Counted from the first letter of the stretch, positions 1-6,013 are shown. The stretch is 6,033 nucleotides of DNA from Flavobacterium sp. (GCA_023253295.1 JALRGZ010000239.1:1-6033); one strand, 5' to 3'. Notes: generated by a model not told the origin, from the sequence alone. Numbers and translations: made by a program.

Positions 1-1095
1 GTTTATGCTGAGCATTTGGCAAACAGAGATATGAAACAAACCATTATGCTTGGTTTCTCTGATGGTACAAAAGATGGTGGTTATTTGATGGCTAACTGGA
101 GTATTTATCAAGCTAAAGAAAATCTGACAGCTATGTCAAGAAAATACGGAATTAAAGTAATTTTCTTTGATGGACGTGGTGGACCACCTGCACGTGGAGG
201 AGGAAAAACACATAAATTCTATGCTTCTTTAGGACCTGAAATTGAAAACAAAGAAATCCAGGTTACTGTTCAGGGACAAACTATTAGTTCGAACTTCGGA
301 ACATTGGATTCTTGTCGTCATAACTTAGAGAACTTATTAAGTGCCGGTGTAACTAACCAGGTATTTAATAAAGACCTGAATAAATTATCAGATGACGATA
401 AGGCTGTGATGACGCATTTATCTGAACTTGGATATGAGAAATATTTGAGCTTCAAAAATCATGATAAGTTTATCCCGTACTTAGAGAAAATGAGTACGTT
501 GAAATATTATGCAAAAACTAATATTGGTAGCCGACCTTCTAAAAGAAGTAAATCTGAAAAATTAGATTTTAAAGATTTAAGAGCTATTCCATTTGTGGGT
601 TCTTGGAGTCAGTTGAAACAAAATGTACCTGGTTTCTACGGAGTAGGTTCAGCTTTAAAACATTTTGAGGAAACAGGACAATGGGAAAAAGTTCAGGAAT
701 TATACAATCGCTCAATGTTCTTTAGAACATTGTTGGAAAACAGTATGATGTCATTGGCTAAGTCATTCTTTCCATTAACAGCTTATATGAGAAACGATCC
801 AGAGTTTGGAGAGTTTTGGCAAAACATTTACGATGAATTCTTAGAAACTAAGCGTTTGTTGTTGAAAATAGCTGGGCATAAAGAATTGATGGAAAATTAT
901 CCTGACGGTATTGCTTCTATTCAAATCAGAGAGCGTATTGTATTGCCATTATTGACAATTCAACAATATGCTTTATTGAGAATAAATGAATTGAATAAAG
1001 AAGCAAATCCGGACGAGAAACTAATTAAAGTTTACGAAAAAATTGTTATGCGTTCTTTATTTGGTAATACTAATGCAAGCAGAAATTCTGCTTAA
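1..1095 (+). CDS. ppc: Phosphoenolpyruvate carboxylase, C-terminal part (5' end outside window)
   Basis: Carboxylates PEP with bicarbonate to oxaloacetate, a cytosolic anaplerotic step. The frame is open from base 1, so the gene starts upstream; 364 codons before TAA are visible, roughly the last 40% of a normal enzyme. Counting from base 1, the catalytic motif MLGFSDGTKDGG is at 16-27 (K24 matches E. coli K546), the glycine-rich mobile loop DGRGGPPARGGG is at 57-68 (arginines at 59 and 65), and NIGSRPSKR with LRAIP supplies arginines 178 and 194 (E. coli R699, R713). Residues forming the E. coli aspartate-inhibition site also appear kept: R65, K254, R310 and N362 (R587, K773, R832, N881), so feedback by aspartate is plausible. 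Oddities: the loop histidine (E. coli H579) is aspartate here, and the protein ends RNSA instead of RNTG. The family assignment is secure; E. coli numbering is from memory. Confidence 0.97.
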   Translation, partial: VYAEHLANRDMKQTIMLGFSDGTKDGGYLMANWSIYQAKENLTAMSRKYGIKVIFFDGRGGPPARGGGKTHKFYASLGPEIENKEIQVTVQGQTISSNFGTLDSCRHNLENLLSAGVTNQVFNKDLNKLSDDDKAVMTHLSELGYEKYLSFKNHDKFIPYLEKMSTLKYYAKTNIGSRPSKRSKSEKLDFKDLRAIPFVGSWSQLKQNVPGFYGVGSALKHFEETGQWEKVQELYNRSMFFRTLLENSMMSLAKSFFPLTAYMRNDPEFGEFWQNIYDEFLETKRLLLKIAGHKELMENYPDGIASIQIRERIVLPLLTIQQYALLRINELNKEANPDEKLIKVYEKIVMRSLFGNTNASRNSA

Positions 1096-1105
1096 AAATT
1101 GAATT

Positions 1106-1639
1106 ATGAAACGTACTGATGTTCCTGAAAACGAATATTCATTGGCTTATGCTGCTTATGTGAAAGCTGCCGGAGACGAAGATTTATATGAAGACTTAGA
1201 AATAAGTCTTCATAATTTTATCCGTTTTGTTCAGGATATTCCAATGGATAAATTTGATTATCGTTATGCCGATGGCAAATGGACAATCAAAGAAATTATT
1301 CAGCATATAATTGATACGGAACGCGTTTTTAGTTACCGTGCTTTGCGAATTTCAAGAAATGATAAAACTCCTTTACCAGGCTTTGATGAAAATGCCTTTG
1401 CATTGAATACTAATGCAAACGACAGACATTTGCAAAGTTTGTTAACAGAATTTTCAATTGTTCGTCAGGGAACTTTGGCACTTTTTAAAAGTTTTTCAGA
1501 AGAACAATTAAAGAGGATTGGAATTGCTTCTAATAACGAACTTTCTGTTCGCGCTATTGGTTTTATTATTATTGGACATTTAAAACACCATCAAAAGGTT
1601 TTTCAGGAAAAATATTTACAAACTATGGAAAACAACTAG
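1106..1639 (+). CDS. DinB-like (DinB_2 superfamily) putative metal-binding protein
   Basis: 177-aa soluble protein with the DinB/YfiT-type four-helix-bundle pattern. The first metal ligand candidate is H67 in a W-T-I-K-E-I-I-Q-H helix (the typical 'W..kei..Hi.dtE' signature), and the other two are H158 and H162 in the final helix G-H-L-K-H-H. This H...HxxxH triad is the known divalent-metal site of the superfamily. Members include thiol-dependent transferases and isomerases, but many have no known substrate, and nothing here identifies one. There is no signal peptide or membrane segment. It starts 10 nt after the ppc stop, so it is probably cotranscribed with ppc. Its leader is A/T-rich with no Shine-Dalgarno. 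A perfect 12-bp hairpin lies in codons 28-36. The last 17 bp overlap the convergent glycosylase gene. This is not the DNA polymerase IV also called DinB. Confidence 0.88.
   Translation: MKRTDVPENEYSLAYAAYVKAAGDEDLYEDLEISLHNFIRFVQDIPMDKFDYRYADGKWTIKEIIQHIIDTERVFSYRALRISRNDKTPLPGFDENAFALNTNANDRHLQSLLTEFSIVRQGTLALFKSFSEEQLKRIGIASNNELSVRAIGFIIIGHLKHHQKVFQEKYLQTMENN
1187..1214 (+). other. Perfect 12-bp hairpin with GAAA loop inside the DinB-like CDS
   Basis: Left arm 1187-1198 (tatgaagactta) and right arm 1203-1214 (taagtcttcata) are exact reverse complements around the 4-nt loop gaaa, a GNRA-type tetraloop in RNA. It is followed on the plus strand by aatttta. It starts 81 nt into the coding frame. 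It could be an RNA stability element, an attenuator for ppc read-through, or a coincidence of codon choice; only the structure itself is seen directly. The stem is AT-rich (3 G/C pairs). Confidence 0.5.
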
Positions 1640-2099
1640 ACCAAATTTTTAATTTGTTTTCAAAAGACATTGTATTAGCAGGACTGGTAGAAGGCATTAC
1701 ATGATAAGTAATGCCTTTTATTTGTCCGAAACTTTTCAGGAAGTATTTATGACTTTCCTTTCCGTTAAAGATGATGGTTTTGATTTTGGGATATTCTTTC
1801 AATAAACTTTCAAAATCATTCGCTTGATGATTTTTGATGTGAATATCCAAACTTCCTTTTCGCTCACAATTTTTTAATACATCCCAAATTCCAATTTTGT
1901 TATTTCTCAAGAGCTGAATTTTTTCTTCAAAAGTGGAAGAAACCGGTAATTGGTCAAAAATGGTATAAATGATTTTCCAAAAATGATTGCGGGGATGCGC
2001 ATAATATTCTTGCTTTTCTAATGAAGCAATTCCGGGCATAGTGCCAAGGATTAGAATTTCAGTTTCGGGATCTACAAAAGGAGGAAAGGAGCGAATCAT
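1623..2099 (-). CDS. DNA-deoxyinosine (hypoxanthine) glycosylase, uracil-DNA glycosylase superfamily
   Basis: 158-aa single-domain enzyme that matches the family 6 (HDG) branch of the uracil-DNA glycosylase fold. It is expected to cut hypoxanthine, the product of adenine deamination, out of DNA and so start base excision repair. Visible motifs: the N-terminal strand and loop L-I-L-G-T-M-P-G at 16-23; YYAHPRNHFW at 32-41, where N38 fits the catalytic asparagine reported for the Methanosarcina barkeri enzyme; and the second active-site loop MPSTSPAN at 135-142. The length is normal for the family. The ATG sits 2 nt after the recQ stop (TAA-TT-ATG), which suggests translational coupling to recQ. 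The 3' end overlaps the convergent DinB-like gene by 17 bp and carries that gene's terminator hairpin. The family call is strong; substrate preference (hypoxanthine versus uracil) is inferred. Confidence 0.9.
   Translation of the reverse strand: MIRSFPPFVDPETEILILGTMPGIASLEKQEYYAHPRNHFWKIIYTIFDQLPVSSTFEEKIQLLRNNKIGIWDVLKNCERKGSLDIHIKNHQANDFESLLKEYPKIKTIIFNGKESHKYFLKSFGQIKGITYHVMPSTSPANTMSFENKLKIWSSCFP
1691..1724 (+). terminator. Intrinsic terminator for the ppc/DinB-like transcript, embedded in the convergent gene
   Basis: A perfect 10-bp stem (aaggcattac at 1691-1700, gtaatgcctt at 1708-1717) encloses a 7-nt loop, atgataa, and runs into a T-rich tail (ttttattt) on the plus strand. It lies 52 nt after the DinB-like stop, where a terminator is expected. 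On the minus strand the stem is not followed by a T-tract, so it should act in one direction only. The same bases code for glycosylase residues just before its MPSTSPAN motif, so the structure and a conserved protein segment share the DNA. Confidence 0.65.
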
Positions 2100-2101
2100 A
2101 A

Positions 2102-4216
2102 TTACATTACATTTTCTTCTTTTTCAATTATGGCTAATCCTAATCGGATTTTTTCGTAACTCATTTTTTCTTCAAAATAATCAAAATAAGGTTTCAGTGC
2201 TGTAGGTTTTTCTAATTGAATGGCTGCTTCTGAAATTAGAGCAACTTCTTCATTTGAAATAAATTGTTCTAATTCAATTGCAGCTCCATCTGAATACAAT
2301 TTAGCCAAATGAGAGATAATAGTACTGATGCCTAATTTTCTCTTTTCGGCTATCGCTTCTACGCTTAGTCCTTCTTGGTATAAAGCAAGCGTTTCTTTAT
2401 AAGTGCTTGATGCTTTCTTTGTTTTTACTTTTTTATCCTTATGAAAAGCAATAATGTTTTTGATGAAGGCATCACCGTATTTTTCTAATTTGGTTTTTCC
2501 AACACCATCAATTGCGATGAGTTCTTCTTCACTCATTGGGCGGTTGATTTCCATTTGGCGTAAAGCTGCATCACTAAAAATAACATAAGCAGGAACATCT
2601 TCTTCTTTTGCAATTTCGTAACGCAATTTTCGTAAACTTTCAAAAAGTGAATTTTTGATAACTTTCGGTTTGTTGTTTTCAGTTTCAATTGGTTTTGGCG
2701 CAGTTTTCTTGATAGTGTTTAGCTGTACTTTTTCATTTTCAAATAAAACTTTCTTAGCTAGTGGCGTAAGACGAATTTTATTCTGCTGGTGAAAGGCTAT
2801 TTCGCAATACCCCAGATTGATTAATTGAATTAGGTATTGATTCCAGTCCTGCCAGGAAATTTCAGCGCCAACTCCGTAAGTTTTTAGATTTTGATATTCT
2901 TTTTCATAGATATAAGCATTTTTGGAACCTCTTAAAAAATCTATAATCACAGCTAAGGGTTCTGATTCTTTAAGGCGAATAATTGCTGATAAAGCTTTCT
3001 GAGCGATAATGGTTCCATCAAAAAAATCCGGGGGATTATTGCAAATATCACAGTTCTCACAATTTTCGGACACAATTTCTCCAAAATAAGAAAGTAGTAT
3101 TTTACGTCGGCAACTTAAAGCATCGGCGTATTGTTTCATTCTTTCGAGTTTCGCTAACTGGATTTCGGTATTTTGACCTTGTGATGCAAATTTTTGCAAC
3201 TGAATCAAATCACCATAACTTTCAAACAAGATAGTTTCGGATGGTAAACCGTCGCGACCCGCACGACCAATTTCCTGATAATAGCCTTCGATGTTTTTGG
3301 GTAAATTATAATGAATTACCCAGCGAACATTGGATTTGTCAATCCCCATTCCAAAAGCGATGGTCGCACAAACCACCTGACATTCGTCATTAATAAATTG
3401 ATCCTGTGTTATGGAACGAAGTTCTGTTTCTAAACCGGCATGATAAGCTTTTGCTGTAATACCTGCTTTCGTTAGTTTTTCGGCAAGTTCTTCCGTTGTT
3501 TTTCGACTCAAACAATAAATAATTCCCGATTCGTTAACTTTTGATTCAATGAATTCGATAATTTGTTTAACTCTGTCCAAAGCAGGACGAACGTCTAAAC
3601 TGAGATTTTTTCTATCGAATGAAGCGATAAAAACGCTTGGATTTTTTAAATTTAGTTGGTTGCTAATGTCTTCACGAGTAGCTTTATCGGCTGTTGCAGT
3701 TAAAGCAAGAATTGGAGTGAAAGTGAAGCGGTTTTTTAAGTAACCTAAATTGGTATAAGCCGGTCTAAAATCGTGTCCCCATGACGAAATACAATGGGCT
3801 TCGTCAATAGCAATCAAGCTGATTTCTATTAGGCTAAAAGTATTCTCCAGATAAGACAAACTCTCCGGAGCAATGTAAACCAGTTTAACTTTCTTGTTAA
3901 TTATATTCTGAATATGTTCCTGCTGTTCTAATTCAGTTTGGGTGCTGTTGATGTAACAAGCTTTAATTCCGTTGGCTCTCAAACTATCTACCTGATCTTT
4001 CATTAAGGCAATCAATGGCGAAATTACGATGGTAATTCCCGGAAATAACAAGGCTGGTAATTGAAAGCAAATGGATTTTCCACCACCTGTAGGCATAATG
4101 GCTAAGGTGTCATTGCCTTGTAAAATATTCTTAATTATTTCTTCCTGATTGGTTCTGAATTTTTCGAATCCAAAATTTTCTTTGAGTGTGGTAAGTAGAA
4201 TTTGCGAACTAATCAT
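2102..4216 (-). CDS. recQ: ATP-dependent DNA helicase RecQ, with C-terminal helix-turn-helix extension
   Basis: 704-aa 3'-to-5' SF2 helicase for recombination and stalled-fork repair. Order of domains: Q-motif around FGFEKFRTNQ (15-24); Walker A MPTGGGKS (41-48); DEAH box 138-141; RecQ aromatic-rich loop SSWGHDFRPAY (144-154); TAT motif 173-175; motif VI QEIGRAGRDG (314-323). A zinc site follows with cysteines 369, 386, 389 and 392, then a winged-helix RQC domain (about 400-500), and an HRDC domain (about 522-595) containing I-D-G-V-G-K-T-K-L. Beyond HRDC lies an extra 100-residue segment with a helix-turn-helix look (about 604-645, GLSVEAIAEKRKLGISTIISHL), which E. coli RecQ (609 aa) lacks; it resembles the HTH_40 type. 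All catalytic residues are present. A terminator lies upstream, so recQ is probably transcribed from its own promoter together with the glycosylase gene. Confidence 0.97.
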   Translation of the reverse strand: MISSQILLTTLKENFGFEKFRTNQEEIIKNILQGNDTLAIMPTGGGKSICFQLPALLFPGITIVISPLIALMKDQVDSLRANGIKACYINSTQTELEQQEHIQNIINKKVKLVYIAPESLSYLENTFSLIEISLIAIDEAHCISSWGHDFRPAYTNLGYLKNRFTFTPILALTATADKATREDISNQLNLKNPSVFIASFDRKNLSLDVRPALDRVKQIIEFIESKVNESGIIYCLSRKTTEELAEKLTKAGITAKAYHAGLETELRSITQDQFINDECQVVCATIAFGMGIDKSNVRWVIHYNLPKNIEGYYQEIGRAGRDGLPSETILFESYGDLIQLQKFASQGQNTEIQLAKLERMKQYADALSCRRKILLSYFGEIVSENCENCDICNNPPDFFDGTIIAQKALSAIIRLKESEPLAVIIDFLRGSKNAYIYEKEYQNLKTYGVGAEISWQDWNQYLIQLINLGYCEIAFHQQNKIRLTPLAKKVLFENEKVQLNTIKKTAPKPIETENNKPKVIKNSLFESLRKLRYEIAKEEDVPAYVIFSDAALRQMEINRPMSEEELIAIDGVGKTKLEKYGDAFIKNIIAFHKDKKVKTKKASSTYKETLALYQEGLSVEAIAEKRKLGISTIISHLAKLYSDGAAIELEQFISNEEVALISEAAIQLEKPTALKPYFDYFEEKMSYEKIRLGLAIIEKEENVM

Positions 4217-4255
4217 TTATTTGATAATATTAAAATCAATGGTATTATGGGTGAT

Positions 4256-4284
4256 AAAAAAAGGAACTCTTTATTGAGTTCCTT
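4256..4284 (-). terminator. Strong intrinsic terminator after the acidic-tail gene
   Basis: A perfect 9-bp stem (4261-4269 with 4276-4284, arms aaggaactc and gagttcctt) encloses a 6-nt loop. On the minus strand it is followed by seven consecutive T residues (4262-4256, two of them overlapping the stem base). It starts 21 nt after the stop of the acidic-tail gene and ends about 40 nt before the recQ start, so it separates the two minus-strand transcription units. Confidence 0.85.
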
Positions 4285-4305
4285 CTTTTGTCTATTTTTT
4301 ATGAA

Positions 4306-4704
4306 TTAATCTTCATCATCCTCATCGTCTTCATCAGCGATGTCTTTGTCGTCACCATCTTCATCATCTTCGTCAAGTTCTGGCTTGTCTCTATCATCAT
4401 CGTCATCGTCGTCATCACTAATGTCGTCATCCAAATCTAAACCTTTGATTGGTGCAATTGGTTCGATTACGTCATCAATATCATCGTCTTCGTCAAAATT
4501 CTCAATTCTATCAGCAAGTTTAGTACTCACTTTTACTAGGTAGATGGTGTCTTCAGTTCGAACTTCTACAGCTTCTACTAATTCGTTTTTAGCATTTTTA
4601 AAACGAATGATATCTTCGTCGTCATATCCATCAGGAAATTTTTCAACCAATAAGTTTAAAATTTCGTTAGTTAGTTTAGCATACTCAACAATAACTCTTC
4701 TCAT
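4306..4704 (-). CDS. Small conserved-type protein with a highly acidic Asp/Glu tail, function unknown
   Basis: 132 aa in two parts. Residues 1-70 look folded: a helix (VEYAKLTNEILNLLVEKFPDG), then DDEDIIRFKNAKNELVEAVEV and a beta-like stretch (EDTIYLVKVSTKLA). Residues 71-132 are low complexity with 40 Asp or Glu out of 62, including eight Asp in a row at 97-104, and must be disordered. I recall similar flavobacterial proteins, sometimes labelled 'DNA primase', but nothing here looks like primase and I do not support that name. A small fold plus acidic tail is reminiscent of the Firmicutes RNA-polymerase delta subunit, a histone-like chaperone or a DNA mimic; this is analogy only. It starts 10 nt after the deoxyhypusine-synthase-like stop and ends before a strong terminator, so it is the last gene of that operon. 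The opposite-strand serine-rich frame is a shadow of the Asp codons. Confidence 0.85.
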   Translation of the reverse strand: MRRVIVEYAKLTNEILNLLVEKFPDGYDDEDIIRFKNAKNELVEAVEVRTEDTIYLVKVSTKLADRIENFDEDDDIDDVIEPIAPIKGLDLDDDISDDDDDDDDRDKPELDEDDEDGDDKDIADEDDEDDED

Positions 4705-4714
4705 AAAAATGGTA

Positions 4715-5686
4715 TTATAAATCTAATAAATAAGCAAAAATTAATGGCGCTACAATTGTAGCATCTGATTCAATAATAAACTTAGGTGTAGTGATATCTA
4801 ATTTTCCCCAAGTGATTTTTTCATTTGGAACTGCTCCGGAATACGAACCGTAACTAGTTGTGGAATCTGAAATTTGACAGAAATAGCTCCAGAAAGGCAC
4901 ATCATGCATTTCCATATCTTGGTATAACATTGGTACTACGCAGATAGGGAAATCACCAGCGATACCTCCACCAATTTGGAAGAATCCAATTCCGTTCTCA
5001 CAATTTTTAGTGTACCAATCAGCTAAGAAAGTCATGTATTCAATACCTGATTTCATAGTTGAAGCTTTTAATTCTCCTTTGATTACGTATGAAGCGAAAA
5101 TATTACCCATAGTACTATCTTCCCATCCTGGTACAATAATAGGTAAATTTTTCTCAGCAGCAGCATACATCCAGCTGTCCTTTAAGTCAATTTCGTAATA
5201 TTCTTCTAATACTCCGGAAAGTAACATTTTGTACATGAATTCATGTGGAAAATAACGTTCTCCTTTATCATCAGCATCTTTCCAGATTTTGTAGATGTGT
5301 TTTTGTAATCTACGGAAAGCTTCGTGCTCAGGAATACAAGTATCAGTTACACGGTTTAATCCACGCTCTAATAAATCCCATTCTTCTTGCGGAGTTAAAT
5401 CACGGTAGTGAGGTACTCTTTCGTAATGAGAGTGAGCTACTAAGTTCATGATGTCTTCTTCAAGGTTGGCACCAGTACAAGAAATAATCTGAACTTTATC
5501 CTGACGAATAACTTCTGCAAATATTTTTCCAATTTCAGCTGTACTCATTGCTCCAGCCATACTCACTAACATTTTAGAACCTTTGGCTAATTGTTCTTCG
5601 TATGCTTTTGCTGCATCAACTAATGCTGCCGAATTGAAATGTAAATAATGTTTTTCAATAAATTGACTGATAGGTCCTTTACTCAT
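4715..5686 (-). CDS. Deoxyhypusine synthase family protein (bacterial, probable polyamine-related enzyme)
   Basis: 323-aa NAD-dependent enzyme of the deoxyhypusine synthase fold. Eukaryotic and archaeal members move the aminobutyl group of spermidine to eIF5A; bacteria lack eIF5A, so a different acceptor, such as a free polyamine, is likely. Seen: the N-terminal ball-and-chain-like helix (SKGPISQFIEKHYLHFNSAAL), the NAD-site strand and loop at 39-50 and SCTGANLEED (69-78, like human TTAGGVEED), VPGWEDSTMGN (185-195), the GGG loop at 239-241, and WGK at 293-295. K295 aligns with the human covalent-intermediate lysine K329. Human spermidine-site residues D243, H288, D313 and D316 appear as N195, D245, Y279 and Y282, while D238 and E323 are kept (D190, E289). 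These alignments were done by eye from memory. The protein is somewhat shorter than human DHS (369 aa). It heads an operon with the acidic-tail gene; its leader is A-rich with no Shine-Dalgarno. Confidence 0.92.
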   Translation of the reverse strand: MSKGPISQFIEKHYLHFNSAALVDAAKAYEEQLAKGSKMLVSMAGAMSTAEIGKIFAEVIRQDKVQIISCTGANLEEDIMNLVAHSHYERVPHYRDLTPQEEWDLLERGLNRVTDTCIPEHEAFRRLQKHIYKIWKDADDKGERYFPHEFMYKMLLSGVLEEYYEIDLKDSWMYAAAEKNLPIIVPGWEDSTMGNIFASYVIKGELKASTMKSGIEYMTFLADWYTKNCENGIGFFQIGGGIAGDFPICVVPMLYQDMEMHDVPFWSYFCQISDSTTSYGSYSGAVPNEKITWGKLDITTPKFIIESDATIVAPLIFAYLLDL

Positions 5687-5722
5687 TTTTTGGGATTTAA
5701 ATCTTTAGTAAATTGATCATAT

Positions 5723-5743
5723 TTTGAATCTATACGGTTCAAA
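5723..5743. promoter_or_regulatory. Dyad overlapping the candidate promoter -7 box
   Basis: tttgaa (5723-5728) and ttcaaa (5738-5743) form an inverted repeat with a 9-nt spacer, and flanking A/T bases extend the symmetry imperfectly (atattttgaa against tatatttgaa). One half overlaps the -7 element, so a dimeric repressor bound here could block transcription. It is short and AT-rich, so chance is a real alternative. Confidence 0.25.
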
Positions 5744-5769
5744 TATAATGAAATTATATATCTACTAAA
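5740..5769 (-). promoter_or_regulatory. Candidate Bacteroidetes-type promoter for the deoxyhypusine-synthase-like operon
   Basis: On the minus strand, TATATTTG (5747-5740) exactly fits the Bacteroidetes -7 consensus TAnnTTTG. TTTA (5769-5766), one base off the -33 TTTG, lies 18 nt upstream, an accepted spacing. The -7 box is about 54 nt before the ATG. It is in the 105-bp gap between the small right-edge gene and the enzyme gene, where a promoter is expected. The consensus comes from the known Bacteroidetes sigma-A pattern; use of this site is inferred. Confidence 0.55.
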
Positions 5770-5791
5770 TGTGAATTTGATTAATTATTTT

Positions 5792-6013
5792 TTATTTATA
5801 ACCTAAAATTTTTAATACTTCTTCAGAGGTTTGTTGCTCTGAAAAAACTTCAGTTGCCAGTATGCCATTTTCATCTCTATCTATCAGAATATGTTTAGGT
5901 TGACGTTGATAACGAGTAGCAATCTTGTGGGCTTGCTTGGGTTTGATAGGAGTGCGGCACACAGGGCGGCGCACTGGTATAGTGAGTTTTTCCATATGCT
6001 TTTTCCTTTTCAT
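5792..6013 (-). CDS. Small hypothetical protein, basic N-terminus and acidic C-terminus
   Basis: 73 aa if the ATG at 6013 is used, 67 aa from the second ATG at 5995. I do not recognise the family. The first 41 residues are rich in Lys, Arg, His and Pro (PVRRPVCR, TPIKPKQAHKIATRYQRQPKH); the last 32 hold most of the acidic residues (ILIDRDENG and SEEVLKILGYK) and look like a small strand-helix element. There is no signal peptide or membrane helix. The second start has the purine-rich stretch AAAAGGAAAAAG just before it, a plausible ribosome site, and TATAATTG about 22-30 nt before it resembles a -7 box, which would leave almost no leader for the first ATG; I therefore lean to the 5995 start. 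DNA at 5931-5980 is 60% GC against about 38% for the whole gene. Translation is plausible but not proven by any recognised homolog. Confidence 0.55.
   Translation of the reverse strand: MKRKKHMEKLTIPVRRPVCRTPIKPKQAHKIATRYQRQPKHILIDRDENGILATEVFSEQQTSEEVLKILGYK

Noticed and set aside
1642..1660. Small hairpin caaatt-ttt-aatttg followed by tttt just after the DinB-like stop
   Set aside because: Only 6 bp with two G/C pairs and a 3-nt loop; too weak next to the much better terminator at 1691-1724.
3549..3743. Plus-strand 64-aa frame inside recQ
   Set aside because: It lies wholly opposite the conserved helicase domain of recQ and has no recognisable motif.
4237..4244. Minus-strand TACCATTG as a -7 box for recQ
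   Set aside because: One mismatch to TAnnTTTG and no -33 element at the right distance, since that place is occupied by the terminator stem. recQ needs a promoter in this short gap, but I cannot point to it with confidence.
4340..4543. Plus-strand serine-rich 67-aa frame
   Set aside because: It is the antisense reading of the Asp/Glu repeat codons of the acidic-tail gene and has no independent features.
4306..4704. Naming the acidic-tail protein a DNA primase
   Set aside because: No zinc-finger or TOPRIM motifs are present, and the protein is far too small; such labels look like propagated annotation error.
4238..4718. 11-nt direct repeat aatggtattat at 4238-4248 and 4708-4718, before recQ and before the acidic-tail gene
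   Set aside because: Short and AT-rich, so expected by chance; the second copy overlaps the stop codon of the upstream gene. It could be an operator but nothing else supports that.
5010..5451. Two plus-strand frames (62 and 68 aa) inside the deoxyhypusine-synthase-like gene
   Set aside because: Both are opposite strongly conserved coding sequence, with no promoter or ribosome site seen.
5951..5975. Inverted repeat agtgcg/cgcact in the GC-rich patch of the small right-edge gene
   Set aside because: Only 6 bp with a 13-nt loop, and no T-tract on either strand.
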